The position numbers and the translations under genes were made by a program. Shown here in pieces: positions 15,752 through 24,003 of a stretch of 64,000 nucleotides of DNA. Within the stretch, counting starts at the first letter, position 1, and every line of letters starts with the position of its first letter. Origin of the DNA: Clostridiales bacterium. Its GTDB lineage: Bacteria > Bacillota > Clostridia > Oscillospirales > Oscillospiraceae. The stretch lies in assembly GCA_004557735.1 (NCBI GenBank), contig SFFV01000003.1, positions 99,247 through 163,246 of the forward strand. Reading direction: 5' to 3'. The notes under the pieces are model-generated. The model searched no databases and was not told the DNA's origin. It was given only the letters and a program-made list of their open reading frames with translations.

Positions 15752-17590
15752 ATGAAATCCGCACGCCGATCCGCCGTATATCGTGTTCTTTCCGCAGCAG
15801 TCACCGTACTGCTGCTTATTGCGCTGCTGAGCGCGGGCGCGCTCGCCGCCGACGCGGGCGGTCTTACCGTGGAAACGCTCACATTCCGGGATGTTCTGGC
15901 GCTTTACGCCGCAGACCGGGACTCCTTCGGCGAGAATGCCTCGGAGACGGACGGCGAAGGCGTGACGAACGCCGCGAAGCGTCTGGCCGAAATGTTCACG
16001 TTCACCGTCGGGCTGAACTATGCCGGCGAAGGCTTCAACTGCAACTATTTCGGCAAGGATATTTCCGCGAAGATGGGCGCGGAGCCGTATACCGACGGCA
16101 ACCGTCTCGCCTCCTACGATGTGGAGATCCTCCCCTGCCGCAGCTACGCCGTGGCTCTGCCGCAGGGGCAGACCACAACGATCTCGGTCTATCTCGCCGG
16201 GTACACCAACGCCGCGTCCGGCGGCGTGGAGGCGGTGCTCCACTACGTCTGGCAGGACCAGGGCGCATGGTACGCCGTGAAGGACGACAATCCGTACTAC
16301 CGCGTCCGCTTCAACGGCAAAAGCGCACGCGCCCTTCCCGCCGACGGGCTTTCCATGGCGCTTGCCCACGCCGAAAACGGCACCGCCGCTATCGGCGCGT
16401 GGGAAGATCTCTCCGCCGCGCCCGACGGGAACGGCGTTGTGACGCTCGCCAGCGGCACGCTGCTCGCCGGACAGGGCAGCGCGAATCTGATCGGTGTGAC
16501 AGCCGACGTTTCCTCGCTCTCCAACGGTTCTCTCTCCCGTTCCCTGCTCGCCGTGAGCGACTTTCTCCGCGGCGACACGACGTACCAGACCGGCCCGCTC
16601 GTACACAGGCGCGACTGCTTTGAGGCCGGGACGCTGCACCGTGTGCCGGACGGCGAGGCGCTGCGCGAGGGCGTGACGTATGAATTTCGCGTCCAGTACG
16701 CCGAGGCGCTCTCCGTTGCGGCGGGGATGCACGGCGAGGACGTGGGTCTTGCCGTCCGCTCGGAGCTGACAGGCGAGATGTTCCCCGTTTCCGATTTCGT
16801 CTGGTACGGCAGCAGCGAGCATCTGACCGGAGATGAATACAGCCCCTACACGGTCTCGTTTACCTACACTCCCTCGCGCGAGGGCAGCACCGTATGCAGC
16901 TTTGTGCCGGTGAATCTTACCGGCGAGAGCAGCGCGCTTTCCGCCGCGCCCTTTCACGCCTGCACGGAGACCGCAGCCGCGGCCGTGAATACCGCCGCTG
17001 CCGAGACAGCGGGCCGTGAAGCGCCCGCCGCGGTCGAGACCGCCGTTTCCGCTGCGCCGGAGACCGCTCTCCCCACGCCGGAGGCGCCCTCTCTTGCCCA
17101 GCCCGCTCCCGGCAGCGCCACGCCGATGCCGCTGCGCACCGCCGACAGCGGAGCGCCCGCCACCCGCGCGCTGCTCGCGCAGACGCTCTGGACGCTTTTT
17201 GACCGCCCCACCGCCGGGAGCGACGTGTACTTCTCCGATCTCCCCGCCGACGGCGACGCGGCGCAGGCCATCCGCTGGGCGGCGCAGAGCGGGCTGATCG
17301 TCGGCTACGGCGACGGCACGTTCCGTCCCGATGAGCCGGTCACCCGCGAACAGACCGCCGTGATCCTCTGCCGCTACGCCGCGCTGCGCGGCGCGGATAC
17401 CTCCGCCGCTGGCGATCTCGCCGCGTGGAGCGACGGCAGCTCCGTCAGCCCGTGGGCGCAGCAGGCGATGCTCTGGGCCGTGCAGTCCGGGACGATCTCC
17501 GCGCACGACGACGGAACCATCGGCGCGCGGGAGACCGCGACCTGCGGCGCGCTTTCCGAGATGCTGATGCATTTGCAGGCGAAGCTGTGA
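15752..17590 (+). CDS. Secreted S-layer homology (SLH) domain protein
   Basis: A 612-residue exported protein. The N-terminus (MKSARRSAVYRV, a long hydrophobic stretch, then AGALAADA) is a signal peptide with cleavage after ALA. Residues about 35-400 are a beta-rich region with no motif I recognise. Residues about 410-480 are a low-complexity Ala/Glu/Pro linker. The C-terminus has two to three SLH repeats; the clearest is GYGDGTFRPDEPVTREQ. SLH repeats bind pyruvylated cell-wall polymers, so the protein is displayed on the cell surface. GAGGGAG precedes the ATG. It is a single gene ended by the terminator at 17607. Confidence 0.88.
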   Translation: MKSARRSAVYRVLSAAVTVLLLIALLSAGALAADAGGLTVETLTFRDVLALYAADRDSFGENASETDGEGVTNAAKRLAEMFTFTVGLNYAGEGFNCNYFGKDISAKMGAEPYTDGNRLASYDVEILPCRSYAVALPQGQTTTISVYLAGYTNAASGGVEAVLHYVWQDQGAWYAVKDDNPYYRVRFNGKSARALPADGLSMALAHAENGTAAIGAWEDLSAAPDGNGVVTLASGTLLAGQGSANLIGVTADVSSLSNGSLSRSLLAVSDFLRGDTTYQTGPLVHRRDCFEAGTLHRVPDGEALREGVTYEFRVQYAEALSVAAGMHGEDVGLAVRSELTGEMFPVSDFVWYGSSEHLTGDEYSPYTVSFTYTPSREGSTVCSFVPVNLTGESSALSAAPFHACTETAAAAVNTAAAETAGREAPAAVETAVSAAPETALPTPEAPSLAQPAPGSATPMPLRTADSGAPATRALLAQTLWTLFDRPTAGSDVYFSDLPADGDAAQAIRWAAQSGLIVGYGDGTFRPDEPVTREQTAVILCRYAALRGADTSAAGDLAAWSDGSSVSPWAQQAMLWAVQSGTISAHDDGTIGARETATCGALSEMLMHLQAKL

Positions 17591-17606
17591 TATACTAAAC
17601 CATACA

Positions 17607-17640
17607 AAAGGCTCCCTCGTGTGCGGGGAGCCTTTGTTTT
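17607..17640 (+). terminator. Terminator of the SLH protein gene
   Basis: A 10-bp perfect stem (17607-17616 with 17626-17635) followed by GTTTT, 16 bases after the stop. Confidence 0.85.
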
Positions 17641-17656
17641 CGGGAGGACGGCCGTT

Positions 17657-18172
17657 ATGAGCGAAAATACCCTCCCGCTCGAGATCGAGCGGAAATTTCT
17701 CATTGCGCTGCCGGACGCGGCGCTGCTCGAGGACAAGAGCGTGCAGCGTCTCGATATTGCGCAGGTCTATCTCCGCGCCGGGGTCTCCGGTGCGGGCCGC
17801 CGCATCCGCCGCATCCGCAGCGGCGCGGAGGAGCGGTTTTTCTATACGGAAAAAACGCGCGTCACCGCCGTCACGCGCATCGAGCGCGAGCATGAGATCT
17901 CCGCCGCGGAGTTTGAGGCGCTGCTTTCCGAGCGCGATGAGGCGCTCCGCACGATCCAAAAGACGCGCTATCTTGTGCCGTTTGAAGGCCACACGCTGGA
18001 GATCGACGTTTTCCCCTTCTGGCATGACCGCGCCTTCTGCGAATGCGAGCTGCAAAGCGAGGACGAGCCTCTGCCGCTTCCGGACTGGCTGCACATATAC
18101 CGTGAGGTGACGGCCGATCCGCGCTATACCAACCGCGCTCTCGCCCGCGCCGTGCCGGACGATACGCTCTGA
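17657..18172 (+). CDS. CYTH-domain triphosphate tunnel metalloenzyme
   Basis: A 171-residue CYTH protein. The defining ExExK motif is present as LEIERKFLI at residues 7-15, and the barrel carries the expected Arg/Lys/Glu strands (RRIRRIRSG, EREHEIS, LEIDVFPFW). Family members cleave triphosphates (inorganic triphosphate, thiamine triphosphate) or make cAMP; triphosphatase activity is the most likely. The ATG at 17657 follows GGGAGG directly after the SLH terminator, so it is preferred over the frame opening at 17621. Confidence 0.88.
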   Translation: MSENTLPLEIERKFLIALPDAALLEDKSVQRLDIAQVYLRAGVSGAGRRIRRIRSGAEERFFYTEKTRVTAVTRIEREHEISAAEFEALLSERDEALRTIQKTRYLVPFEGHTLEIDVFPFWHDRAFCECELQSEDEPLPLPDWLHIYREVTADPRYTNRALARAVPDDTL

Positions 18173-18178
18173 TCCGTA

Positions 18179-18208
18179 TTGCTTTTCTCCGGCAGAATAT
18201 GGTATAGT
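18179..18208 (+). promoter_or_regulatory. Promoter of the methyltransferase/GreA-like operon
   Basis: TTGCTT (18179-18184), 18-base spacer, TATAGT (18203-18208), 41 bases before the next start codon. Confidence 0.5.
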
Positions 18209-18249
18209 AAAGGGGATAAATCCACCTCGACAGAAAAGGAGAATCCCCT

Positions 18250-18843
18250 ATGCCCTTTGACGGTTTGAGCCCCATTGTCTGCGGCGTGCTGGGCTATGTC
18301 AGCATCATCCTCTACGATCTCAATAATGTTACACACAATAACGACCGCATGCAGTCGCTCTACACCGTCGGCGCCGGTCTGATCGGTCTGGCGTTTTTCA
18401 GCACCGTTCTTCCGGGCCTCTCGGAGCCCAATTCTCTGCCCGCGGCGGTGCGCGTTATCGCCGGTATATTGGCGCTCGGCTTCTTCGTGCTGCTGATATA
18501 TCTCACCTTCATCACCGGCGGGCGCACCAACTGGAAAGTCAAAGACGTCAAGAAGCGCTGGTGGGAAAAGGATCTCGTAACGACGGGCGCTTACGCTCTC
18601 TGCCGCCACCCGAGCGTTTGGGTCATGTTCTTTTTCTGTCTGCTGCTCATTCCGGCGGCGAACCTTGATCCGTGGTACGCCACCATTTTCAGCGTGTGCG
18701 GCCTGCTGCTGGCGATGTATGAGGACATCAACGTTTTCCCCGTGCTTATGCGCGGGTACAACGCCTATAAGGACACCACGCCGTTCCTCTTTCCCACAAA
18801 GGAGAGCATCCGGCGGTGCTTTAAGGGAAAGAAGGCCAAATAA
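18250..18843 (+). CDS. Membrane protein of the isoprenylcysteine methyltransferase/PEMT-like family
   Basis: A 197-residue protein with about five hydrophobic helices. The segment TGAYALCRHPSVWVMFFF and the downstream EDINVFPVLMRGYNAYKD match the catalytic region of ICMT/phospholipid N-methyltransferase-like membrane enzymes (RHP signature, then an acidic helix). Clear methyl acceptor evidence is lacking, and many bacterial members are uncharacterised. AAAAGGAG precedes the ATG. Only three bases separate it from the following GreA-like gene, so the two are translated together. Confidence 0.7.
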   Translation: MPFDGLSPIVCGVLGYVSIILYDLNNVTHNNDRMQSLYTVGAGLIGLAFFSTVLPGLSEPNSLPAAVRVIAGILALGFFVLLIYLTFITGGRTNWKVKDVKKRWWEKDLVTTGAYALCRHPSVWVMFFFCLLLIPAANLDPWYATIFSVCGLLLAMYEDINVFPVLMRGYNAYKDTTPFLFPTKESIRRCFKGKKAK

Positions 18844-18846
18844 TCC

Positions 18847-19350
18847 ATGCATGACGAACTGACTGCCGTTGATATGCAAAAAATGCGCGAGGAGCTTCGC
18901 GAGCGCGAGGAGGTGCTCATGCCGAAGATCCTCGAGGACGTAAAGTTTGCCCGCTCGTTCGGCGATCTGAGCGAGAATTTTGAGTACAAGGCCGCCAAGG
19001 CCGAGCAGCGCAAAAACATGAGCCGCATCCGCTATCTCAAGCAGATGCTCGCCTCCGCCGTCGTGATCGACGCGAAATCCGACGCCGACGAGGTCGGCCT
19101 CTTTGACCGCGTCGTACTCTATCTGGAGGAGGACGGCGAGGAGATGACCGTCCGGTTCGTGACAACGCTCCGGCAGAACGCTCTCGAAGGGCTTATCAGC
19201 AAGGAGTCCCCGCTCGGCGAGGCGGTGATCGGTCATAAGGCCGGCGAGCGCGTATACGTCCGCGTGAACGACGATTACGGGTATTACGCCGAGATCCGGT
19301 CCATTGAAAAAGGTCAGGACGACGATAGTCTTGAAATAAGCGCTTATTGA
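18847..19350 (+). CDS. GreA/GreB-family transcription factor
   Basis: A 167-residue protein with the GreA architecture. An N-terminal coiled coil carries the family signature FGDLSENFEYKAAKAEQ, whose acidic tip enters the RNA polymerase secondary channel, and a C-terminal FKBP-like domain follows (SPLGEAVIGHKAGERVYV). Gre factors trigger cleavage of backtracked RNA. The wording of the C-terminus is more divergent than in the standard GreA, so it may be a paralogue (a Gre-like anti-pausing or inhibitory factor) rather than the housekeeping copy. Confidence 0.85.
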   Translation: MHDELTAVDMQKMREELREREEVLMPKILEDVKFARSFGDLSENFEYKAAKAEQRKNMSRIRYLKQMLASAVVIDAKSDADEVGLFDRVVLYLEEDGEEMTVRFVTTLRQNALEGLISKESPLGEAVIGHKAGERVYVRVNDDYGYYAEIRSIEKGQDDDSLEISAY

Positions 19351-19390
19351 TATTTTCCATCCGTTTTGATGCAACGAAAGGAGCGCATGT

Positions 19391-20293
19391 ATGTCCGCAA
19401 CTCTGGTTATTATGGCGGCAGGGCTTGCCTCGCGCTACGGTGGGGCGAAGCAGATCGAAAAGGTCGGCCCCGGCGGAGAGATCCTCATGGAGTACACCAT
19501 TCACGACGCGCAGCGCGCCGGATTTGACCGGTTCGTCATCATTCTCCAGCCGCAGATGCTGGAGGACTTCCGCGCCGTGTGCGGCGAGCGGCTTGAAGGA
19601 AAGGCGCACGTTGATTACGCCTTCCAGAGCTTTGACGCCATGCCGGATTGGTTCACCGTTCCGGAAGGCCGCACGAAGCCCTACGGCACCGTACCCGCCG
19701 TACTCAGCGGCAAGGCCGCGATCTCCGGCAGATTTGCCGTTGTAAACGCTGACGACTACTACGGCCCCGGCGCTTTCACGCTGATGTACGAAGCGCTGGA
19801 AAAGCTCCCGGAAACGGGCCGCGGCTGCATGGTCGCCTACAAGCTGCGCAACACCGTGAGCGATTTCGGCACCGTGACGCGCGGCGTTTGCCGCATTGAC
19901 GGCGGCGAGATGACCGCCGTGGAAGAAACGTTCAGGATCGGCAAGGCGCCGGACGGCTCCATCCGCTCGTATGCTTCCTCCGGGGAGGGCGTCGTGCTCG
20001 ACGGCGAAAGCCCGGTATCGATGAACTTCTGGGGCTTCACGCCGTGGGCGCTCGGCGAGATGGAGACCTACTTCCATACGTTCCTCCGCTCCGAGGCAGG
20101 CAGGGAGCTCAAGAGCGAGTGCCTGCTGCCGACGATGGTCGGCGACATGCTCCGCGAGGGTTCGATGCACGTTGACGCCTGCACGACCGAGGAGGCGTGG
20201 TTCGGCATGACGTACCACGAGGACCGCGCCACGACTGCCGCCATGCTCCGCAAGCTCACCGCCGAGGGCATGTACCCGGAAAATCTGTACTGA
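19391..20293 (+). CDS. Nucleotidyltransferase-like protein (NTP-transferase fold)
   Basis: A 300-residue protein whose N-terminus LVIMAAGLASRYGGAKQIE is the nucleotide-binding signature of sugar-phosphate nucleotidyltransferases, with the metal-binding pair in VVNADDYYGPGA. The middle and C-terminal parts do not match GlmU, RfbA or GalU types, so the sugar is unknown. Such proteins in Firmicutes are often annotated only as nucleotidyltransferases. AAAGGAG precedes the ATG. The gene is monocistronic and ends at the hairpin at 20313. Confidence 0.8.
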   Translation: MSATLVIMAAGLASRYGGAKQIEKVGPGGEILMEYTIHDAQRAGFDRFVIILQPQMLEDFRAVCGERLEGKAHVDYAFQSFDAMPDWFTVPEGRTKPYGTVPAVLSGKAAISGRFAVVNADDYYGPGAFTLMYEALEKLPETGRGCMVAYKLRNTVSDFGTVTRGVCRIDGGEMTAVEETFRIGKAPDGSIRSYASSGEGVVLDGESPVSMNFWGFTPWALGEMETYFHTFLRSEAGRELKSECLLPTMVGDMLREGSMHVDACTTEEAWFGMTYHEDRATTAAMLRKLTAEGMYPENLY

Positions 20294-20312
20294 CGCCGCA
20301 TACGGAAAAACC

Positions 20313-20346
20313 GGCTCTTCGGAAACGATCCGAAGAGCCAGTTTTT
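20313..20346. terminator. Bidirectional terminator
   Basis: An 11-bp perfect stem (20313-20323 with 20329-20339), flanked by AAAAA on the left and TTTTT on the right. It serves both the nucleotidyltransferase gene and the convergent kinase gene. Confidence 0.9.
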
Positions 20347-20351
20347 CGCAT

Positions 20352-21239
20352 TCATTTTACCGCGGCGAGCGCGAGCTGCACCGCGCCGAAGAGCGCGCCG
20401 TGCTCCGGCTCTGCCGGGCGGCAGAACGGCGCGAGCGCTTCGCATACCGTGCGGCGGTAAATGTTGTTCTCCGCAAGAAGCCCGCCCGCGAGAGCACACG
20501 GCGAGCCGTTTTCAAGGCAGAGCCTGCCCGTGACCGCCGAGACAAGGCGGGCGAGCTCCGCCGCGCCGCGGCGCAGGATCTCAAGGCTCACCGCGTCCCC
20601 CTGCTCTGCGCACCGCAGCACGAGCGGTGCGAGCGCGGCAATGTCGCTCTTGCCGCGGCGGGAGAAGTAGACAAAATCAAATATGCCCTGTATGTCATGG
20701 CCGCCGACGGCGTCCATCACCGCGGTGTGGAGCGCGTTTTCCGAAAGACGGCCGTCCTCGCTCCGGAGCGCCGCGGCGAGCGCGTCCCGGCCGAGCGTGT
20801 AGCCGCTGCCGGGATCGTCGATGATGTGTCCGCCGCCGCCGCAGCGAAAAGTTTCCCCGGCGGCGTTTTTACCGTAACAGACCGAGCCCGTCCCCGCGAT
20901 GAGGACGCACCCGGGCGTCTGCATTGCGCCTGCGAGCGCGATCTCGTGGTCGCCGCACAGAAGGAGCTTTCCGGCAAAGCCGTGCGCGGCAAGCTCCGCG
21001 CGCAGGATCTCCCCCGCCGCCGTGCCCGAAACGCCCGCGCCGCCGACGCATATCGCGCCGCAGCCGCGCATATCGCCGCAGAGCGTGAGGATCTCTTCCG
21101 TGCGGCGGCGGAAGCCGTCCTCGCCGATGGCGGACAGATTGAACGCGCCGAGCGTTTCCCGCCGGAGCAGCGTCCCGTCCGGTGCGCAGACCGCCACGCG
21201 GGTCTTTGTCCCGCCGCCGTCAATACCGATAACATACAT
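20352..21239 (-). CDS. BadF/BcrA-family N-acetylhexosamine kinase
   Basis: A 295-residue ASKHA-fold sugar kinase. Phosphate-1 loop GIDGGGTKTRVAV at the N-terminus, then GAGVSGTA, the ATP-binding IAGTGSVCYG, and DDPGSGYTLGRDA are all typical of the GlcNAc kinase (NAGK) branch of the BadF/BadG/BcrA/BcrD family. It would phosphorylate GlcNAc and/or MurNAc released by NagZ and NamZ. The ATG at 21239 has GAGG nearby; the frame's upstream extension overlaps nagZ and is rejected. Last gene of the namZ-nagZ-kinase operon, ten bases after nagZ. Confidence 0.85.
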   Translation of the reverse strand: MYVIGIDGGGTKTRVAVCAPDGTLLRRETLGAFNLSAIGEDGFRRRTEEILTLCGDMRGCGAICVGGAGVSGTAAGEILRAELAAHGFAGKLLLCGDHEIALAGAMQTPGCVLIAGTGSVCYGKNAAGETFRCGGGGHIIDDPGSGYTLGRDALAAALRSEDGRLSENALHTAVMDAVGGHDIQGIFDFVYFSRRGKSDIAALAPLVLRCAEQGDAVSLEILRRGAAELARLVSAVTGRLCLENGSPCALAGGLLAENNIYRRTVCEALAPFCRPAEPEHGALFGAVQLALAAVK

Positions 21240-21249
21240 ATTCCTCACC

Positions 21250-22776
21250 TCACAGCGCCACGGGCATCGCGCCGCGGCAGTCCCCGCCGGAGAACACGTC
21301 CGCGAGCGCGGCGAGGGAATCTCTCGTATAATCAAACGCCGCGAGCAGCGCCGCATTTTCGGGCATGAGCGAAAGATCGTAGGGGTTTCGCAGCGCCGCC
21401 ACGGTCATCGGCACGCCCTTTCCGGCAAGCGCCGCCGCAAGCGCGAGCTGGCCGCGGAAGAGGTGTGCGTTGCAGGAGGAGAAAATGATGTTCTCCGCCC
21501 CCTCCGCACGCTTCACAAGCTCCGCGATCTCCGCTTCCTCCGGGTCTTTGGAGCAGACGGCGAATTTTGCGCCGAAGCGCGCGCCCATATACTCCGGGAA
21601 CGTCTTCGCCTCCGGGTCGGCGTTCGCGGCCTGCGTCATGCGGTAATCGGCGCAGCCGCAGAAAAACGTCTTTTCGCCCGCCCGGCACGCCTTGCCGCGC
21701 ACCGCGGCGATCGCCTCGCGCGCCATGCGCGCCGCGGCGGCGAGATCCCCGGCACGTCCGGCGTTCTCCGGTTCGGCGGCGCGTATCCACCGCTCCTTGG
21801 CAGAGAGGATGCGCCGCACGGACGTCTCAAGCTCCCGCGCGTCCATCGCGCCGGTCTCGGCGGCGGCGAGCGCCGCGGCGGCGCTCTCGCGCTGAAGGCC
21901 GGCATTGCTCGAAACAAACACCATGTCCACACCCGCGCGCATTGCCTCCACAACGCCGCGTGCCGTGCCGTAATGCCGCCGGATGGCGTCCATCACCATG
22001 CAGTCGCTGAGAATAAGCCCGTCGAAGCCCAGCGTTTCGCGCAAAAGGCCTTGCAGGATCGCGCGCGACATTGTGGCCGGAACGCCGCGCGGCTCGATGT
22101 TCGGGAAGAGGATGTGGCTGCTCATAACGGCGGGGATGCCCGCCCCGATCGCCGCGCGGAACGGGATAAGCTCGCACGATTCCAGCTGCGCGAGCGTCTT
22201 TTCGATGCGGGGAAGGCCGATGTGCGAGTCTACGGCCGTGTCGCCGTGGCCGGGAAAGTGCTTGCCGCAGCAGAGGACCCCGCCGTTTTTGTAACCCTCC
22301 GCGGCCTTTGCGCCGAAGAGCGCGACGCGCTTTGGATCGTCGCCGAAGCTGCGCACGCCGATCACGGGGTTCATGGGGTTGGAGTTCACATCGAGATCGG
22401 GCGCGAGATTGAAATTCACGCCGACGCCGCGCAGCTGCCGCGCCGTGATCTTCGCGGCCCGGGCAGCGTTCTCCGGCTTTCCGGTCGCGGCGAGCGCCAT
22501 GCTGCCGGGGACGTTCACCGCGTCCCACGGAAGGCGCGTCACCATGCCGCCCTCCTGATCGATTGCGATGAAGGCGTCGTGCCCGGTCGCGCCGCGGATA
22601 AGCTCCTGAATATCCGCGCACAGCCGCGTGAGCTGGGGCAGGCTTTCGATGTTGTAACGGAAAAGGATGACGTTTCCGATCTTGTATTCCCGCACCAGCG
22701 CGGCGAACTCCGCCGGTACCGCCGTCCCGGGGAAGCCAAACACCAGCCGCTGGCCGAGCATTTCCCGAATGTCCAT
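21250..22776 (-). CDS. nagZ: Glycoside hydrolase family 3 beta-N-acetylglucosaminidase
   Basis: A 508-residue GH3 enzyme that removes terminal beta-GlcNAc from muropeptide or disaccharide fragments. It has the substrate motif KHFPGHGDT, the nucleophile Asp in LILSDCMVMDAI, and the NagZ-type His/Asp loop around GHGDTAVDSH. There is no signal peptide, so it works in the cytoplasm on imported fragments, unlike the secreted Bacillus enzyme. The C-terminal 170 residues form the second GH3 domain. AAGGAGG precedes the ATG. Neighbours namZ, anmK and murQ complete a peptidoglycan recycling set. Confidence 0.92.
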   Translation of the reverse strand: MDIREMLGQRLVFGFPGTAVPAEFAALVREYKIGNVILFRYNIESLPQLTRLCADIQELIRGATGHDAFIAIDQEGGMVTRLPWDAVNVPGSMALAATGKPENAARAAKITARQLRGVGVNFNLAPDLDVNSNPMNPVIGVRSFGDDPKRVALFGAKAAEGYKNGGVLCCGKHFPGHGDTAVDSHIGLPRIEKTLAQLESCELIPFRAAIGAGIPAVMSSHILFPNIEPRGVPATMSRAILQGLLRETLGFDGLILSDCMVMDAIRRHYGTARGVVEAMRAGVDMVFVSSNAGLQRESAAAALAAAETGAMDARELETSVRRILSAKERWIRAAEPENAGRAGDLAAAARMAREAIAAVRGKACRAGEKTFFCGCADYRMTQAANADPEAKTFPEYMGARFGAKFAVCSKDPEEAEIAELVKRAEGAENIIFSSCNAHLFRGQLALAAALAGKGVPMTVAALRNPYDLSLMPENAALLAAFDYTRDSLAALADVFSGGDCRGAMPVAL

Positions 22777-22788
22777 GACGGTTCCTCC

Positions 22789-23925
22789 TTATTCGTAGAG
22801 AAGGTAGGGTCTTCGCCGCACGGCGAATGCCTCGCACTCGCGCCGTCCGCGCGCGATCAGCGTTTCGGCGTCCCAGTCGGGACGCTCGAACTCCCGGTGT
22901 CCGGCGAGCAGCGAGATAAAGGGCCGTCCGTTCTCCCGGACGGGCGGGAGAACGGCAAAGTCCCGGGGGTACATGTCCCGCATGAGCGCGAGCAGCCGCA
23001 GCCCCAGCTCCGTCGGGCGGAGCGCCGCGGCGTCCGTCACATGCAGATGCACGCCGCCGCAGAGCGTCCCGGCGTTCTTGGAGGCTGTGGGCGTGAAGTA
23101 CGCCGGCGTCACGGCCAGTCCCGGCAGCGCGAGAGAGTCCAGCTCCCGGCAGAGGTCCTCGGCGTCGATGAACGGCGCGCCGAGCAGCGCGAACGGGTCC
23201 GCCGTGCCGCGCCCTTCGGAGAGGTTCGTCCCCTCAAGGAGACAGGTGCCGGGGTACAGCAGCGCCGTTTCATACCGCGGCATCGCAAGGCTCGGCATGA
23301 CCCACGGCCTTCCCCAGCCGGGGAAGCTCACACGGGGATCATATCCTTCACAGCGGACAATGTCCAGAGCGCAGCCGATGTTCTCCTCGGCGTTCACCAT
23401 ACGGGCAAACTCGCCGCAGGTCATACCGTAGCGCGGCGGGACCGTATGGCAGCCGACAAAGCTCTCCATACCCTTCTCGAGCACGGCGCCCTCGGCGGCG
23501 CGGCCCAGCGGATCGGGGCGGTCGAGCACGACGAGGCGCCTGCCGTATTCCGCGCAGTCGAGCAGCAGGTTTTTGAGCGTGGAGATAAACGTATAGTACC
23601 GGCAGCCGACGTCCTGTATGTCGTAGACGAGCGTATCAAACTCCGCCGCCGTTTCCCGCGGCAGGCGCCTGGAGCCGGGGCGGTACAGGCTTTTCACGGG
23701 CAGGCCGGAGGGCTTATCGACGCTGTCGGAAAACACCTCGCCCGCGGCCTTGTCGCCGCGGACGCCGTGCTCGGGCGCGAGCAGAAGCCGGAGATCGCAG
23801 ACCTCCCTTAAAACATCGATGCTGCTGCGGTTGTCGGCGCTGCGGCCGGAGGGCGCGGTGACGAGCGCGGCGCGGCCCGGGATATGCGCGGAAAGCTCCG
23901 CGCTGTCAATGCCGAATCGGATCAT
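22789..23925 (-). CDS. namZ: Exo-beta-N-acetylmuramidase (DUF1343, GH171 type)
   Basis: A 378-residue protein of the former DUF1343 family, members of which release MurNAc from the non-reducing end of peptidoglycan chains. Family landmarks are LLAPEHGVRG, VYDIQDVGCRYYTFISTL, VLDRPDP, and the late segment LLYPGTCLLEGTNLSEGRGT. The lack of a signal peptide again points to cytoplasmic action on imported saccharides. ATG 23925 follows AAAGAGGTG; upstream in-frame codons are ignored. First gene of the operon; I could not settle its promoter within the 78-base divergent region shared with anmK. Confidence 0.9.
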   Translation of the reverse strand: MIRFGIDSAELSAHIPGRAALVTAPSGRSADNRSSIDVLREVCDLRLLLAPEHGVRGDKAAGEVFSDSVDKPSGLPVKSLYRPGSRRLPRETAAEFDTLVYDIQDVGCRYYTFISTLKNLLLDCAEYGRRLVVLDRPDPLGRAAEGAVLEKGMESFVGCHTVPPRYGMTCGEFARMVNAEENIGCALDIVRCEGYDPRVSFPGWGRPWVMPSLAMPRYETALLYPGTCLLEGTNLSEGRGTADPFALLGAPFIDAEDLCRELDSLALPGLAVTPAYFTPTASKNAGTLCGGVHLHVTDAAALRPTELGLRLLALMRDMYPRDFAVLPPVRENGRPFISLLAGHREFERPDWDAETLIARGRRECEAFAVRRRPYLLYE

Positions 23926-23943
23926 AAAAACACCTCTTTCCGG

Positions 23944-23972
23944 TTGACAAACACCCATACGGGAAGTAGACT
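23944..23972 (+). promoter_or_regulatory. Promoter of anmK
   Basis: TTGACA (23944-23949), 17-base spacer, TAGACT (23967-23972), ending 31 bases before the GTG start, in the divergent region with namZ. Confidence 0.7.
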
Positions 23973-24003
23973 TTTTTCAGAAAGCAATGAGGGAGGATTC
24001 ACC

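Noticed and set aside
20899..23811. 970-codon plus-strand open frame
   Set aside because: Antisense to the kinase, nagZ and namZ genes, Arg/Ala/His-rich composition without any recognisable domain.
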